Shown one piece after another: positions 1-11,828 of a stretch of DNA of 64,000 bases. The DNA is from Diploscapter coronatus (taxonomy: Eukaryota; Nematoda; Chromadorea; Rhabditida; Rhabditidae). Within the stretch, counting starts at the first letter, position 1. Each line of letters opens with the position of its first letter. Location of the stretch: positions 37,649,249 to 37,713,248 of the forward strand of contig OZ038423.1 in assembly GCA_964036155.1 (NCBI GenBank), given 5' to 3'. The translations under genes and the position numbers were made by a program. The notes under the pieces are model-generated. The model saw only the letters and a program-made list of their open reading frames with translations, was not told where the DNA came from and made no database searches.

Positions 1-2570
1 GGGTGGCAAATAGACTCGCAAGAAATAGCTTGTAAAAACAAGAGAAAGTGAAGCTCTATCACTTTCCGAATTTCTCCTCCCTTCTACACGCTATTTCTCC
101 GAATTTCGCTACCTTTTCGCTAAATCAGGTCTTAGAATGAAAACTAAAGAGAGGATTATTGCATGGGGTGACTCGCTGACTCTCCAGAGGCTAAGATTCC
201 ATCGCTTTTAGCCGAATTTGAAAAATGTGCAGATTCCCCAAAGCGCCCGACAAACATGATAAATGTATATGTAGAACTTCATCATCGTTTCGCTCGAGTT
301 TTACAGGATCGTAATTCGAGGTAAAACATACTAAAAATCGTCGGTGATGCATGGGCCTCGGTTCGGGTAGTTGGAATAAGAAATAGGGCTGCTAGGTGTA
401 GAAACATTGGACATTATCCTGAAGTTTCGAAAATAAATGAAGGTCAACTTTTTCTTAAGTCCGGAAATTAAAACTATGTAATCCGAGCTAAAGTATGGAA
501 ATTTCCGGGAAAATGAATGAAGATATCGAGAACTTTTCCCGGAATGGAGTTCGAAATTGAGATAGGGATGTGCAAATCAGGCCGCATTATGAGGATAGAC
601 TCCCAAGGGAGTGGGACTATAAGTGGGAACAAAGTGGGAGCAAAATAAGAGAATCCAGACAAATGACTCTATATGGAATGGAGAATGGGTGAGAGATTGC
701 AGAATCACGGCAAAAAGCGTCCAGGAAAGAGATTATGAAAAGACAAAGCGTCAAGAAATCGATGTGCCAAAGGCAAAAAGAAGAAAGAGGAGAAAAAGAG
801 GAAGATTAAACATGCCAAGGGTTAGCATAGCTTTATGAATAAAAGAAGAGACATGAATTTGGTAAATATTCTGAAAAGTAGTATCGAGGTAAGTGCGTTG
901 TATCTAATTTAGGAAATAGAGAAAGTAGTAGAACCTCCGACTCTCCTAGTGCCGCTCCATGCCATTCATTGTCATTCGGAGCAATCTCCCTATTCAATTC
1001 TTCATCCAGGGACCACTTCCGGAAATCCCTATTCAAAGAACTTAGAACGACTACGTGATAAAGCGTTCATTTATGGACGAGAATCTGAAAGTTGAAATGT
1101 TTAGGTTCAGGTAAAAATAGACAGGTTAAGGAATTCGCGGCTTGGGTATCGCTAAATTTCAAAGGAAGAAGATCTCTTCTCTGTGATAATCTGAAACCTC
1201 TCTGATTTTGGCGCTATTTCGCGGCTGTTGTCAGCTGGTTCAAAACTCTGTGTGAAGACTTCAGCATATCTCTTCGCGTATTTTTATGTGTTCTCCCGAA
1301 ATGTAGTTATATTTCGTCGATTTCTGATTTCTTTAGCTTTGCCTCTAAACTATTACACCTCAACCTCTTTCCTCTTTCCGCTGCTCTGCCTCTGCAAACG
1401 CTGCCGCGAGTTGTGCCATCCAGCCTCGACAATGTTCTCCAAATTCCTACCCTTATCAAATCAATACATTTCCGCTAAATCCGATCATTCTACTATGTTC
1501 CTCAGTTTGTCAATTTCTAATTCAGATTAATTCACTCTTGAAATCATCTCATTCTTCGTGATCTTACAATAATTTTGATACAGCAGTTTGCAAGATTTGG
1601 AAAACTCTAAGTGTCGAAAATTACATTTAAAGTTGTTTAGATTTATTTCTTAAATTAAATTCCATGTCTTTGGTTTGATTCGATCGATATTAGCGCATAT
1701 GAAAAATTTCGTGCGTGCTCCGATCACGGATGTTATGTGTTTTTTTCCTGAAACATTGAAGCAACACTCTGTGAAACGGGAGACGAGCATGGCATTTTTC
1801 GCTCTTCCTCTGCGTCTTTAAACTTTACCAATGCTTAAGGATAGCAAAGACTCTGGCACTTTTCTTTTGATGAAAAAGCGATGAGTAACGCGATGCTCCC
1901 GAATCGTAAAAAATTGCCGGAAAACTTTTTGTCTAAACACTTTCATTTCGATCCAGAAATTATTAAAAATGCCAAAACATGCGCGTTTTTACTGTGCGTT
2001 TACATGCTTTGCCTGAGAAACTATAGCTACTTTACTAATTACACCGAAATGTTGGTTGATTGATGTGTAAGTCCTGACATTCCTTCATTCTCTGTTTTGT
2101 CAGCTCTCACGTTGGAAACGAATGAGAATGGTTAGCAAAAAGGCTCAGATTCAGGCACTTTATGCGGATTGACAGGCCCATATGTTTCAAGCGCGCTTGG
2201 CAGAAGAGAGTGCGACTATCTACTCGCTTTATCTTTCTCTCTCTTTACACTCCTCCCTCACAAATGTGATGTTCTCACTCCAGTCGACCTTTCAGTGGAT
2301 ACAATTTCATAGTAGCTCGAATTTTCGTGAGGATCAGTCAATCATAAGCGAAATTTAGATCAGAGCAAATTTCTTCTAGTTCCCAAAAATTCTCCATTCC
2401 CTTTTCCCACACTTGTTCCATTTTCTGTTTTCACTTCACTTTGCTGCGTCCATATTTGCACCATTCTCTTTAGTGTTGCATGAGCTGCTAGTCTGTTAGT
2501 TGCTCTCCTTCCTTCCTTTCCCCTAACTTCTATTTGCAAAGGCAAATTCACTTTCCGATTCGAATTCACC
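1..2570. other. Upstream region without a recognised gene
   Basis: I see no reading frame with convincing protein character and no splice-joined exons on either strand. The stretch has short open frames, purine-rich runs near 760-810 and pyrimidine-rich runs near 1380-1440 and 2230-2270. It presumably holds the promoter of the LIM gene at its right end. The first 130 bases contain a phrase (ctacacgctatttctcc) like the inner part of the MITE-like elements found elsewhere in the window, but no inverted partner is visible. Confidence 0.5.
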
Positions 2571-4211
2571 ATGATTAATGTCGAAGAAGTCGATTTCTAC
2601 CATCATAAGCATCGTCGCCCTGCGATTTCCGCTAAATCTTCATATACTTCAATTAGACTTCCTCAGGGTACAAAGGCCTGGAATAGAAGTGGGATGACGG
2701 TTCCCTCTGCTCAGTCGCCCAGTTCGCATGGCGCACACTGGAGAGGCTCCGATCGGAGTTATCATCATGAACGTGAGGAGTTTATAAAAAAATAAAGTCC
2801 TAGAGTGATAAGTGAACCTTAGAGCGTTCCACCGAGCAGCGCATCATCCCCGACGTGGTCGAGCGAAACGTGAGCAGATGGAGAAGCGAACGACAGGGCG
2901 TCTCCAGAAACCCCGTCTTCAAGAGCGACGACGAGAGCAGTCAACGTTAGAAGACTTGGCATACAACTTAGAACACGTGTAATGTTTAGAGGACGAAGTA
3001 GTCAACGGCACTTTGTCCGCCCTCCAAAGGGATGTGGAAGAAACCACCGAGATTCTGAGACGCAAAAATGAGCAGTGGGTTAGTGAGATCGTCGAAAGTG
3101 CTTCGCAGAAAAGTCGATCTCCAGAAAATCGAGCGACGTCAATTCCAAACGGAGATGGAAGTGACAGGACGAATGTCGATCGTGGAAAATGATGACTGGC
3201 TCGCGACAAGGCTGAAGGCCGTCAGCAGTGATGATATGAACAGGGAATTGGGAAAAATCAAGGATGATCAGAGTAAATTCAAGGCAACTTTTGGTTTGGT
3301 TAATTTTGATCAATTCCAGAGCAAAACGCTGTTACCGACACCCTGGCTGCTCTAGTCTATGACGTGAACGCCACTGCAGAAGTCCTTAGACGCGGTAGAG
3401 ATTCGATGAACAGAGACAAGGCCAAGAAGAATAAGAAGCAGGTAAAACTTAAAAGAAAGTCGACATCTTAGAAATTTTATCCATCTCTTTTAAGGAAATC
3501 GAGTACCATTTGCGCCTCACGCCTCAGCCCGACTTCCCTCCGCCAAAACGAGAGCAACGTATGCGCTTAAATGAGGGGTTTTGATCGATTAAATTGATAA
3601 ATTTTCTAGCTCCACTCGACCCATTTACCGTGGACGACATGAATCGTGACTATGGAGTGGAAATGACGGAGAGCCAGACGGACACTGGCAGAAGGAAACG
3701 AGCCAGATCCGAGACACCCCGAAGAACTCTGCAGATTGAAGTCGAATAGGCTATTATTCTAGGCTAAAATGTCATCGAACCTTTTAAGGGCTCTCCCGAA
3801 CCCGAACCAGCCATCATCTGTGCCTATTGCAGTGAGGAAATCGAGGGTGCCATTCTGACGGCGCTAGCCCCCAATTCGGAGAGAGCACAGAAATTCCACA
3901 CCTATCACTTCATGTGCACGTATTGTCAAAAGGCCCTCACTATGCATGGAACCTACAGGTAAAAGGTCTAAAAATAGACACAGTTCGATGAAACTGGAAA
4001 ATTTCATCAAATAATCTAAATTTTCTTAATTTTTATAGAAAACCTGAAAAATGTTTAAACTTATCTAAAACAGACGAGGAAAAAACTTATAAAACTATTC
4101 TATAGAGAGCACGACCGCAAGCCCTACTGCCACGATTGTTTCTACAAACTGTACAACGGTCTGCGATACGAGCCCGACGTCCATCAGTCTCAGATCGAGA
4201 AACTCATCTAA
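2571..4211 (+). CDS. LIM-domain protein, UNC-95/paxillin-like
   Basis: The C-terminal exons encode one complete LIM zinc-binding domain. The ligand groups CAYC, HTYH, CTYC and CHDC appear in the paxillin-type order, followed by a short tail ending IEKLI. LIM proteins of this class sit at muscle dense bodies and focal adhesions, and C. elegans UNC-95 also has a single C-terminal LIM domain, so I favour that homology. Exon 1 is 2571-2772. The LIM part lies in two exons joined across 3960-4105, with the stop at 4209-4211. The exon before the LIM part ends at an unusual donor near 3748, where readthrough would hit a TAG. The N-terminal half is polar and probably disordered. Between about 2940 and 3180 the best coding frame changes twice, and a TAA interrupts one frame near 2977, so this middle part is unresolved: unrecognised micro-introns, base-call indels or decay. 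Confidence 0.7.
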
Positions 4212-4454
4212 TTCGTCGTCTAAGTAATTCCTTCGCATTTCTCACTTGTCTTTTTACCTTTTACAGTATTTTCCCCAAAATTTCCTGCCATTTTTGACTA
4301 GTCAACTACCAAAAATCCAATGTGCATTTTGTGTGCAGTGCCTTACACAAAATTTCCAAGTCTTTTCTGTTTAGATGTGTTTTTTATTAAATTTATGTAA
4401 ATTTTGAGATATGAGATCAGATAAAGTTTTTAGTAATTTCAATACTTGATTGAG

Positions 4455-7400
4455 CTAATCTAAGACATTCAAATCGCTGATAGGCATAGCGATAACCACA
4501 GTTAACAAGGGAGTTGTAGAAGTTTCATTGCACAATACCAATTTGATATCAGATTGAAGTCCCTTAAAGTTCACATATAAATAAAATTTTATCCAGGACT
4601 TACCTTTTCCGGATTCGGACAAGTTACCAGACTAGTATAGGTGAATTCCTTTCCAGGAATAAGTAAAGGAACTGGAACTAGAGGCTGAGAAAAAATATAC
4701 ATTGAAGGTGGTGACAATAGCGATAGATAGTGTTTGTAGAGGGGAACTTTTCTGAAACCTTTAATGAAACTTTAAAAATGATAATATTTCTTACGCGGAA
4801 GACGTCAAATGTACGGTAAGTCTGAAAGTAGGTCCGAATCCATTCACATCCACAGTCATATCTATTGGCAGGGCGGTAGCAGTTTGACTAAAATACCAAG
4901 TCGGAAAAACTCAAAGACTTGTAAGATCTACCTCACAGAAGTTGAAACTTGGGCAATCTCAGTAAATCTCTTCGTAGTCTCGTATTTCAACAGAAAAGCG
5001 TCCTTCTGATAGACCTAATGTGAAATTTAGTTGACTAATCAAGGATATGCGCTAATTTGCCTGATTGATATTATTGTAATTATCCTTTTCTCTAAGACTC
5101 TGATCTATGAACTCTCTTGTTTTCTTTGGAATTCTCAATTTGACAGCATGTGCTCGTGGGACTTTCTCGGCGTCTACTTTCTCTTCAAATGCCGCTTTTC
5201 TTCTGAATAACCTAATCGATAATCCACCCTCTAAAATTAATTGACTGATTAACATAAATTAATTGCTTTGATTACCCTTGTTTCCGACAAGTAGTGCTCC
5301 GTCTTCTCTGCCGTATTCACCATATTTCACCCAAGAGATCGGCTTATCAAAGGTGATTACATCCAAGAGGTAATGTTCATTGTAAATTCTTAGCTAAAAT
5401 AAATCGTCTAAGTGAAAAAGACACATTCTACAGACCTCAGACTCTAACTGCACAATTACTCCCGTAAGTTGTTTAGCGACGTAGACGAATTGTTCCAGAG
5501 CCCGAATTTCTTCGTTTATTTTAATTCGATTCAATCTCCGGCCTTTCATCGTGAAAAACGACAAAGTCTTATCGGTATTTGCTACGGCTAACTGAAAATC
5601 AGAGCTGTAAAATATTTAGACACGTGCGGGGGTATACACGCATAATGAAATAATGTGTATTTTCGAGAGAACACAGGAAGAGCATGCTCTTTTCTCTATC
5701 TCGAAAAGACACACTATCTCGTTATGCGTGTCTAAACATTTACAATCCTGCTAAAAATAAATGACTATCAATAAAAATATCAAAGCAAAAAAGCCTTACA
5801 CTTCGATTGTGAATCACTAGATCGACGATAGGGCAATTGCATTCGATGATGGCACTTTCAGAACAAGTTTGATCTTCACGACTCAGGGAATAGATCTTCC
5901 CATTTCTTGTAGCCACAAAAATACGGTATTCGACGTCATAAGTGCCTAAGATGTGATCGTTTCTTTAGTTTTTGAGTCAAAATTTCACCTAAAGCAATAA
6001 GATGAGAAGGTATCCATTGTAATTTGTAGGTCATTACGACGGAAAATGCCTGACTATCAACGACATGAACCTGGCCTCTTTCAGTGCCGCAAATCAGCAC
6101 GTCCAACGTTTCGGCAGACGACCTTTTCATCGTTGTCACGCAAGTTATTGTCGACTGAATCATATAATTTTTAAAAATAAAAAATGCTATAGAAGGGAGT
6201 AAATGCATAATATAAATTTCAGAGAACAATATGCAAGTCAATCAGCAAAATTTTGACCATTTGGATATATACATATTAGTGAGTCTTTATATTTCCCTAT
6301 AGTTAAGATGAAAGATGCTAACTTTAGAATTCCATGATGAATCTCAAATAAAACATCACTCGTTTTCAGTGTCATCGATTTGGGTGTATTCCGACACTTT
6401 CCGTGTCGTAGAATGCACTATTTCGCTTCGACCATTTGGCCAAAGCCTTCGAGAGCTTCACATTTTTGCTTGAGAAAAACTAAGTCTCCTTATTTATTGT
6501 CGGATCGATGTGATGAAAATTAATATGGCAAATGCTAGCAAATAATGTTTCTTATCGATTTTTGCTTTCCTTCTTTATCAACTTTCTTTCGTTGTGATAT
6601 TTGAATGTCTGAAATGTGTGTTGAATATTCTTAAAACTTACTGGATTCGATAGCCCTTTGCTGGCGTATTTCTGCACAAACGCATCTCTTTCATCCTCAG
6701 GCAGTGTGAGAAGCGTCTGGGATACGGCACTTAGATTCTTCACCGAGATTTCCAGGGCCAATTGCCTTAGGACAGCAATTAGTTTGTTGGACGAAAAGTC
6801 GGACTGCTGTGCTCGCGCCCAGACTTCTTCCTCCACTCTATTCACTTTTGAAGATGGGGTTGTGAACTACAAATTTCACACATCCTTTTCGGTCTCTTGC
6901 ACTATACACCGCCGAAACACCGACACTGCCTGTAAAAGTCTTTTTTCTTATTTCTCCCCTTTACCTACACTCTTTCACCCTAAAATCCGCTGTCTAGTAC
7001 AGACGGTGTCGGCGTTTCGGCGGTGTATAATACAGCAGACCACTTTCCCGTTTAAAATTTAGACTAACTTTATAAAATGGCTTCAGATTCTTGTAGATCA
7101 GTAGAGACGGGCCTGAAGCAAGAGCTAACGAAGGAACAGACGTCTGAATTTTACTTCACTTAAAAATATTTGTATAAATTTTCTTGCTTTTTCATTAATA
7201 AACGCAAAGACTGCTATGGGAGGGTCTGCCAGCGCACTTTCTGCTATGACGGAAATAGCTTTGTAGACTTTGAGTCTCATGTTGAATCTGAAACTTGTTC
7301 GGATGTTTTTCATAAGATTTTCTGAAGACTTGTAAATTTTACTTAGCCGGTCCAATATTTGCAGCAATTAGTTTCGTATCGCCATCCCCGTGCAAATCCG

Positions 7401-7494
7401 CCAGACAAACTATATTTTTGTGGGTGAAGAGTCGAAGCGAATTTTCGTACAGCGCAAGAGTCCATTTCGCTGTTGATCCGGACTTGGTTCCCAT
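4455..7494 (-). CDS. bbs-1: BBSome subunit BBS1
   Basis: BBS1 is a beta-propeller subunit of the BBSome, which carries membrane cargo in cilia; in nematodes it acts in ciliated sensory neurons. The start at 7494 opens [11 protein letters not shown], followed by the family motif [13 protein letters not shown] and, after an intron, MRLKVYK and [17 protein letters not shown]. Further exons encode a helical stretch ([17 protein letters not shown]), [16 protein letters not shown] from the propeller and, near the C terminus, [18 protein letters not shown] with SLREKD, a block well conserved in BBS1. The last exons give [15 protein letters not shown] and a tail with the stop at 4455-4457. Order and content match BBS1 from end to end with no visible break. 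Two MITE-like elements sit in introns. It lies 373 bases downstream of rps-10 on the same strand and tail to tail with the LIM gene. Confidence 0.9.
5605..5750. repeat. MITE-like inverted repeat, family D copy 1
   Basis: An imperfect inverted repeat begins ctgtaaaatatttagacacg and ends with its complement, cgtgtctaaacatttacaat. The middle holds the palindrome agagcatgctctt. A second copy lies at 53497-53626 in a casc3 intron. This copy is in a bbs-1 intron. No coding capacity is seen, so it would be a non-autonomous DNA element. Confidence 0.75.
6892..7040. repeat. MITE-like inverted repeat, family C copy 1
   Basis: The left end tatacaccgccgaaacaccg is mirrored by cggtgtcggcgtttcggcgg at the right end. 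The interior contains tctttcaccctaaaatccgc. It lies inside the bbs-1 intron between the KNLKP exon and the next exon. A related right half occurs at 63447-63569. Confidence 0.75.
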
Positions 7495-7867
7495 TCTCGG
7501 CAACCTTTAGAAACTTTTAATAGAACTTGGAAAATCTTAGAAAACCATGCAAATCGTTAGTCTTTAGCGGCGAATATCCATATCACCATGGCAACCACAT
7601 GCAAAATCTCTATCCTTTCCCCTTTCACTTTACACATGTGAAGAAAAAACACGCGTTTTCATTTTATAACAATTTATTTATTTTGTGTTTTCAGCGACAA
7701 CAAAACAATCTCTGCGTCGAGAAAGTCAACGAAGAAACGTCAAATAACAAAAATAGAAAGAGAAAAGGAAGTGGGGGAATTAGACTTGTTTATTCTCAGT
7801 GGGTTGTTTTGGAGGAGGGTTGGAGAGGTCTTCCATAGGTTGGAGAGGGCTCCATAGGATGGACGAC

Positions 7868-8818
7868 TCACTGAGGGGCGGGGGCTCCACGGCCGAATCC
7901 GGCTCTGTAGACGGGCGCCGCACCAGGACCGGCCTCCGTCGCCTTTTCCGCAGCCGTTCGGTACTCCTGCTGGTCGCCTTCCTTGCGGGGGCCTGCAAAA
8001 GTATAGAAATAGAGATAAAGATTTTCTCCTTCAAATAATATCATTTTTACTTTTTTCTCAAAAATATACATTTCGAAAGCCTTGTTCCATATCGAAATAA
8101 AGAATACGTTTTTTTAACTAAAAAAATGACTACTTTCTCTCAAGAATTATAGAAATGTTATGCTTTTTTCCTTGAAAAGGAAAATAAATTCGGCGTTTTC
8201 TTAAAAGAAAAATAGATATTTTCCAAGTTATTCTTATCAATTTTTAAAAATAAAAAAATGTTCGTACCCCTGGACGGTCTGTCGATGGCGGGCATGCGGG
8301 CCTCTCGCGGCTTCGATTTGATCGTCTGAGGCACGATTTCCGGGGGCAGGTTCAGTTGCTCGCGCTGAATTTTCTTTTTTACTCTAAAAACAAATGAAAT
8401 GTCACACCAAATAAGTGATGCCTGAATCGGTGAGGTACCAGTAGTAGTGTCTCCAGGCGAACTGCTCCTTGACGAGCTCGCGAGAGGCCAGACTCTGCAA
8501 AATTTTTATGTTTAAGTTCGTGAATTTTAACCAGAAAAAAACACGTTTCCTTTCGGTCAGAAAACCGATCAAGAAATTTTCAACCTCTTCTGTATTTTCG
8601 AAGGAAAAAAGGTAATTAGTGGAGGCAATTAATTATTCGCTTTGATCAGCGTAATCATCTCTCGAGTTAATTACCTTGAGTGCCTTGATGACCTCGAGGT
8701 TGGTGACACCCTCGATGTTGGGATGCGTCTTCAAATTGTAGTCCTTCTTGGCGACGGCCACTCCCTCATTGAACAGGTATTCGTAAATCGTGCGGCGGTG
8801 CGACTTGGGGATCAGCAT
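7868..8818 (-). CDS. rps-10: Small ribosomal subunit protein S10
   Basis: This is the cytoplasmic 40S protein eS10, near the mRNA entry side of the head. The protein opens [20 protein letters not shown] and continues with [19 protein letters not shown], then [20 protein letters not shown], then [18 protein letters not shown]. It ends in the usual glycine-rich tail, FGRGAPAPQ. All exons join in phase: exon 1 is 8675-8818 and the stop is at 7868-7870. The coding exons are more GC-rich than their introns, as in the other ribosomal genes here. It is head to head with rpl-24, 726 bases apart. No defect is seen. Confidence 0.96.
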
Positions 8819-9544
8819 TTCGGCTGCCTGTCTTACTTTCGAATGAAAACCGCAAGTTCTGAATATCGCAAATTAAAAATCAAGTTTTTCTGCGAAATAA
8901 AATAAGTTCCACGAGCAAGAAAATAACAATACTCCGATTTTTTTCTTAAAAATTATACTTTTTGAACCAGAATATTGTTTGGGAACGAATTCTAGAGGAA
9001 GGTAAATCATGTCGAAAGAAAAAGAAAAGAAAATCGGGAGAAAATTAAAAATGACAATTCCCAAGTGTCTAAAAGTAACTGATAGGAAATCAATGAATCG
9101 ATTACGTTCTAGAGGTGTTAGAGGACTTTTCTAGAAGGTTTGGAAAAGTTTGGGCAATTTATGGAACAAGAAAAATCGCAAAAATCAACCATTTTTGGGA
9201 AACTCAGCTTTAGAGAGGCGTAAACAGCGGTCCCGCTACGATAGTTCTTTCTCTTTTCTCCCTCTTCATTTCACACACTCTCTCTTTCGCTTTCCCTCCA
9301 ATTTTAGGCTCGATTCTTTGCATTTTCGCTGCTTTCGAGCAATTATCCTCGGTTATCGGCAATTATCTTTCTCGATAATTGGTCTGTAATTGCTTCCTGT
9401 CATTTTCTATCGATTGTTATCAAAATCAACTGCCTTTTTTGCTATGTGGGCTTTGAAAAATCGCGTTTAAAATTTCGCTTTGGAAGAGTTGATTAGTTTT
9501 TCGGGTTTTGAAATTTTTGGAGATTTTTAATTTTCAGGGTAGCG
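8819..9544. promoter_or_regulatory. Shared divergent promoter region of rps-10 and rpl-24
   Basis: Two ribosomal protein genes fire outward from this 726-base gap. The right half has a pyrimidine-rich run (ctcttttctccctcttcatt near 9250) and, at 9531-9537, a ttttcag acceptor eight bases before the rpl-24 ATG, the expected trans-splice site. No TATA box was singled out. Shared control is inferred from the arrangement alone. Confidence 0.5.
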
Positions 9545-10717
9545 ATGAAAATCGAAACGTGCGTGTATTCCGGCTACAAGATTCACCCCGGACACGGCAA
9601 GCGCGTCGTTCGAGCTGATGGAAAAGTAAGGACAAATTCAACTTGAAAAAATTCACAAGTTATTTTTTTCTCCTTGAACGAAAATATTCCTCTAAAAATA
9701 GTTAAATTTTTAAATTTCAGGTGCAGATTTTCCTCTCGGCCCGATGCCTGAAGGGCCAGAAGCTAAAGCGCAACCCACGTGACATCCGCTGGACCGTCCT
9801 CTACAGAATCAAGAACAAGAAGGTGAGGGGAATAAAATAAAAAATTTTATTATCTGAAAATTAATCTATTCTATTTCAGGGCAGTCACGGCCAGGAAGCT
9901 GCACAGAAGAAGCGCGTCAAGAAGACTATTCAGGTAAAATTAAACAAAATTTTAAATATTTAAAAAACAAATTTTAAATCTTCAGATCGCGAATCGCCCC
10001 GTGTCCGGCCTCTCGCTGGAGGCGCTGCTCGCCAAGAGAAACCAGACGGCCGAGTTCCGCAAACAGCAGAGGGACCAGGTACAAAAATTTGTAAAAAAAA
10101 AAAAAAATCGTAAAAACGAAACGAATTGATTTTTTATCTTTAAAAATATTTAATATTTTTTGTATTTTCAGGCCACCAAAGCCGCGAAGGAGGCCAACAA
10201 GGCCGCTCGCGTTGCAAAGGCTGCCGCTAACAAGGTGGGTTTTATAATAAAAAAAAATAAGACTTGAGAAAATGATGCACTAAATTAGAGCTCAACCTGG
10301 TGATATCTGCCAGATTGAGTGTCGAATTGGTGCAAAATGAAAATGATTTCATTTTTATTCGAAAAGTGCTCTCCAAAAATGAACAGAGTTATTCTGTTCG
10401 AGTTTGACAGATGAGCTTTTCACCAAAAATGACATCAGACATAAAAATTGATGATATTGCATTTCCTGTGGAGAAAAACATGATTTTACTCATTTTTTAT
10501 CAAACATTTTGCAATTTACGATGAGAGCAAATAGTGCGATTATAATTGTGAGTGGGAGAGAAAGTGAAAACATAATTATTTTTGACCAAAATATTGTACT
10601 CGAGCAAGCTTTGAGCTTTTGCAGGAAAAGAAGGCTTCCCAACCGAAGCAGGCCCAGCAGAAGGCCGCGAAGAACGTGAAGAAGGCCGGTCCCGGAATGG
10701 TGGGAGGCAAACGCTAA
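9545..10717 (+). CDS. rpl-24: Large ribosomal subunit protein L24
   Basis: This is eL24, a 60S protein at the subunit interface. It begins [20 protein letters not shown], with the L24e zinc-ribbon-like start, then has [20 protein letters not shown] and [20 protein letters not shown], then an Ala/Lys-rich tail ending VGGKR. The nematode orthologue has the same ending, a main reason for placing the organism. Exon 1 is 9545-9625, and the start is fixed by homology and by the ttttcag just upstream. The last intron (10235-10624, 390 bases) is much longer than the others. I looked there for a box C/D or H/ACA snoRNA, common in ribosomal protein introns, and found none I could support. Confidence 0.97.
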
Positions 10718-11267
10718 ACCCACTGCACTACTATTGCGCCATTCGGCACTTCCTTTCCTGAGAGCATTGGCATACGGTACTCCTCCTCTCTAAGGCTTTA
10801 CCTCTAATTCGTATGCCAATCACTCTCACTCCCGTTCCTCTTCATTGTTTTGTTTGTTATAAAATCATCAATAAATTGATTTTTCGGTTGAGACATTTAT
10901 ACTCGTTCATTAAGTCTTTGAAATCACACCAAATTTTGGTTACGATAAAAACGTGCCTAAAGCCAGAGGCTTTATGTCCGACTCGGGAAAAACGATATGA
11001 TAAGGCAAGAAACTCTATCATCAGACAACACAACCTGAACCTCCTTGTCATTTTGTGGAAATCAAGCAAGTTTTCGAAAATGAAAATAAATAAGATGAAA
11101 AAGCTGAGATCAATCAATTTGTAACCCGTCACAAATTAAAGCAATTTCCTAAGGAAACTAGAAACTTGAAATAAATTAGAGAGTAATCGCATACAGTTCA
11201 AGAAAATTATGCATTCTTTTCATGAAAAGTACACAAAATGCTACCTAAGTTAGAAATTGAAATTGAG

Positions 11268-11789
11268 CTACGATGAAAAGAGCCTTAACATTTGGGAGAG
11301 GAGTCGGTATTTCGAGGCATTCGAAATGCGATGTCGTCTTTTGTGAACTCGTCGGTAATTCCCTCGGGAAAATAGAGAAGAATCGTAATTTCGCCGAGAA
11401 CTAGAAGTTTCTTGCAGCCACATGGGAATACGGTAGTCTTTCTGATATGACGGAAGCAAAAATCGATGCTGAAATAGAATCATGTTTTTGAAAATTTCTT
11501 TATAAAAATCAATTTCTTGAAAAGTAATGTAAAAAAATCAAAGCTTTTTAAAGATGGCTGAGAAATTTACCTGTTTCATTTTCTGATCGACTTTTTCAGT
11601 TAGAATATTTTCTTCTTGACTAATTGAGACAGAGGATAGAGATCTCCTTTTGACGGACATAGTGCAGCATCTGGCGCATTTCATGTCATCAGTGAAGATC
11701 ATACACTTAGGCCCGCAGCCACAATCTGCATTGACGATATTCCTCAGGGCAAAGCTTAGGAATACCAAATAAGCCAACAAATAAGCCAT
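11268..11789 (-). CDS. Small secreted six-cysteine peptide precursor, trissin-like
   Basis: Two exons join in phase to give about 139 residues. The start at 11789 follows a TTTCAG acceptor by about 19 bases. Residues 1-20 are a clear signal peptide (MAYLLAYLVFLSFALRNIVN). The mature part begins about A/DCGCGPKC, and the six cysteines have spacing C-x1-C-x3-C-x8-C-x2-C-C, followed by TMSVKRR, a basic processing site. Arthropod trissin has a similar short six-Cys peptide right after the signal peptide, an adjacent CC pair and a K/R site four to five residues later, then an arginine-rich remainder with no cysteine. The second exon here (RRNYDSSLFSRGNYRRVHKR) is likewise arginine-rich and cysteine-free. 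The cysteine spacing is close to but not identical with trissin, so homology is inferred. A generic cysteine-rich peptide is the alternative. Confidence 0.6.
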
Positions 11790-11828
11790 AGTCAATTTTG
11801 AATTAAATCTGAAATTTGTACCTTTCAA

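Noticed and set aside
10235..10624. Possible snoRNA in the long rpl-24 intron
   Set aside because: atgatg-like boxes are present but no matching D box with a terminal stem or H/ACA pair could be supported.
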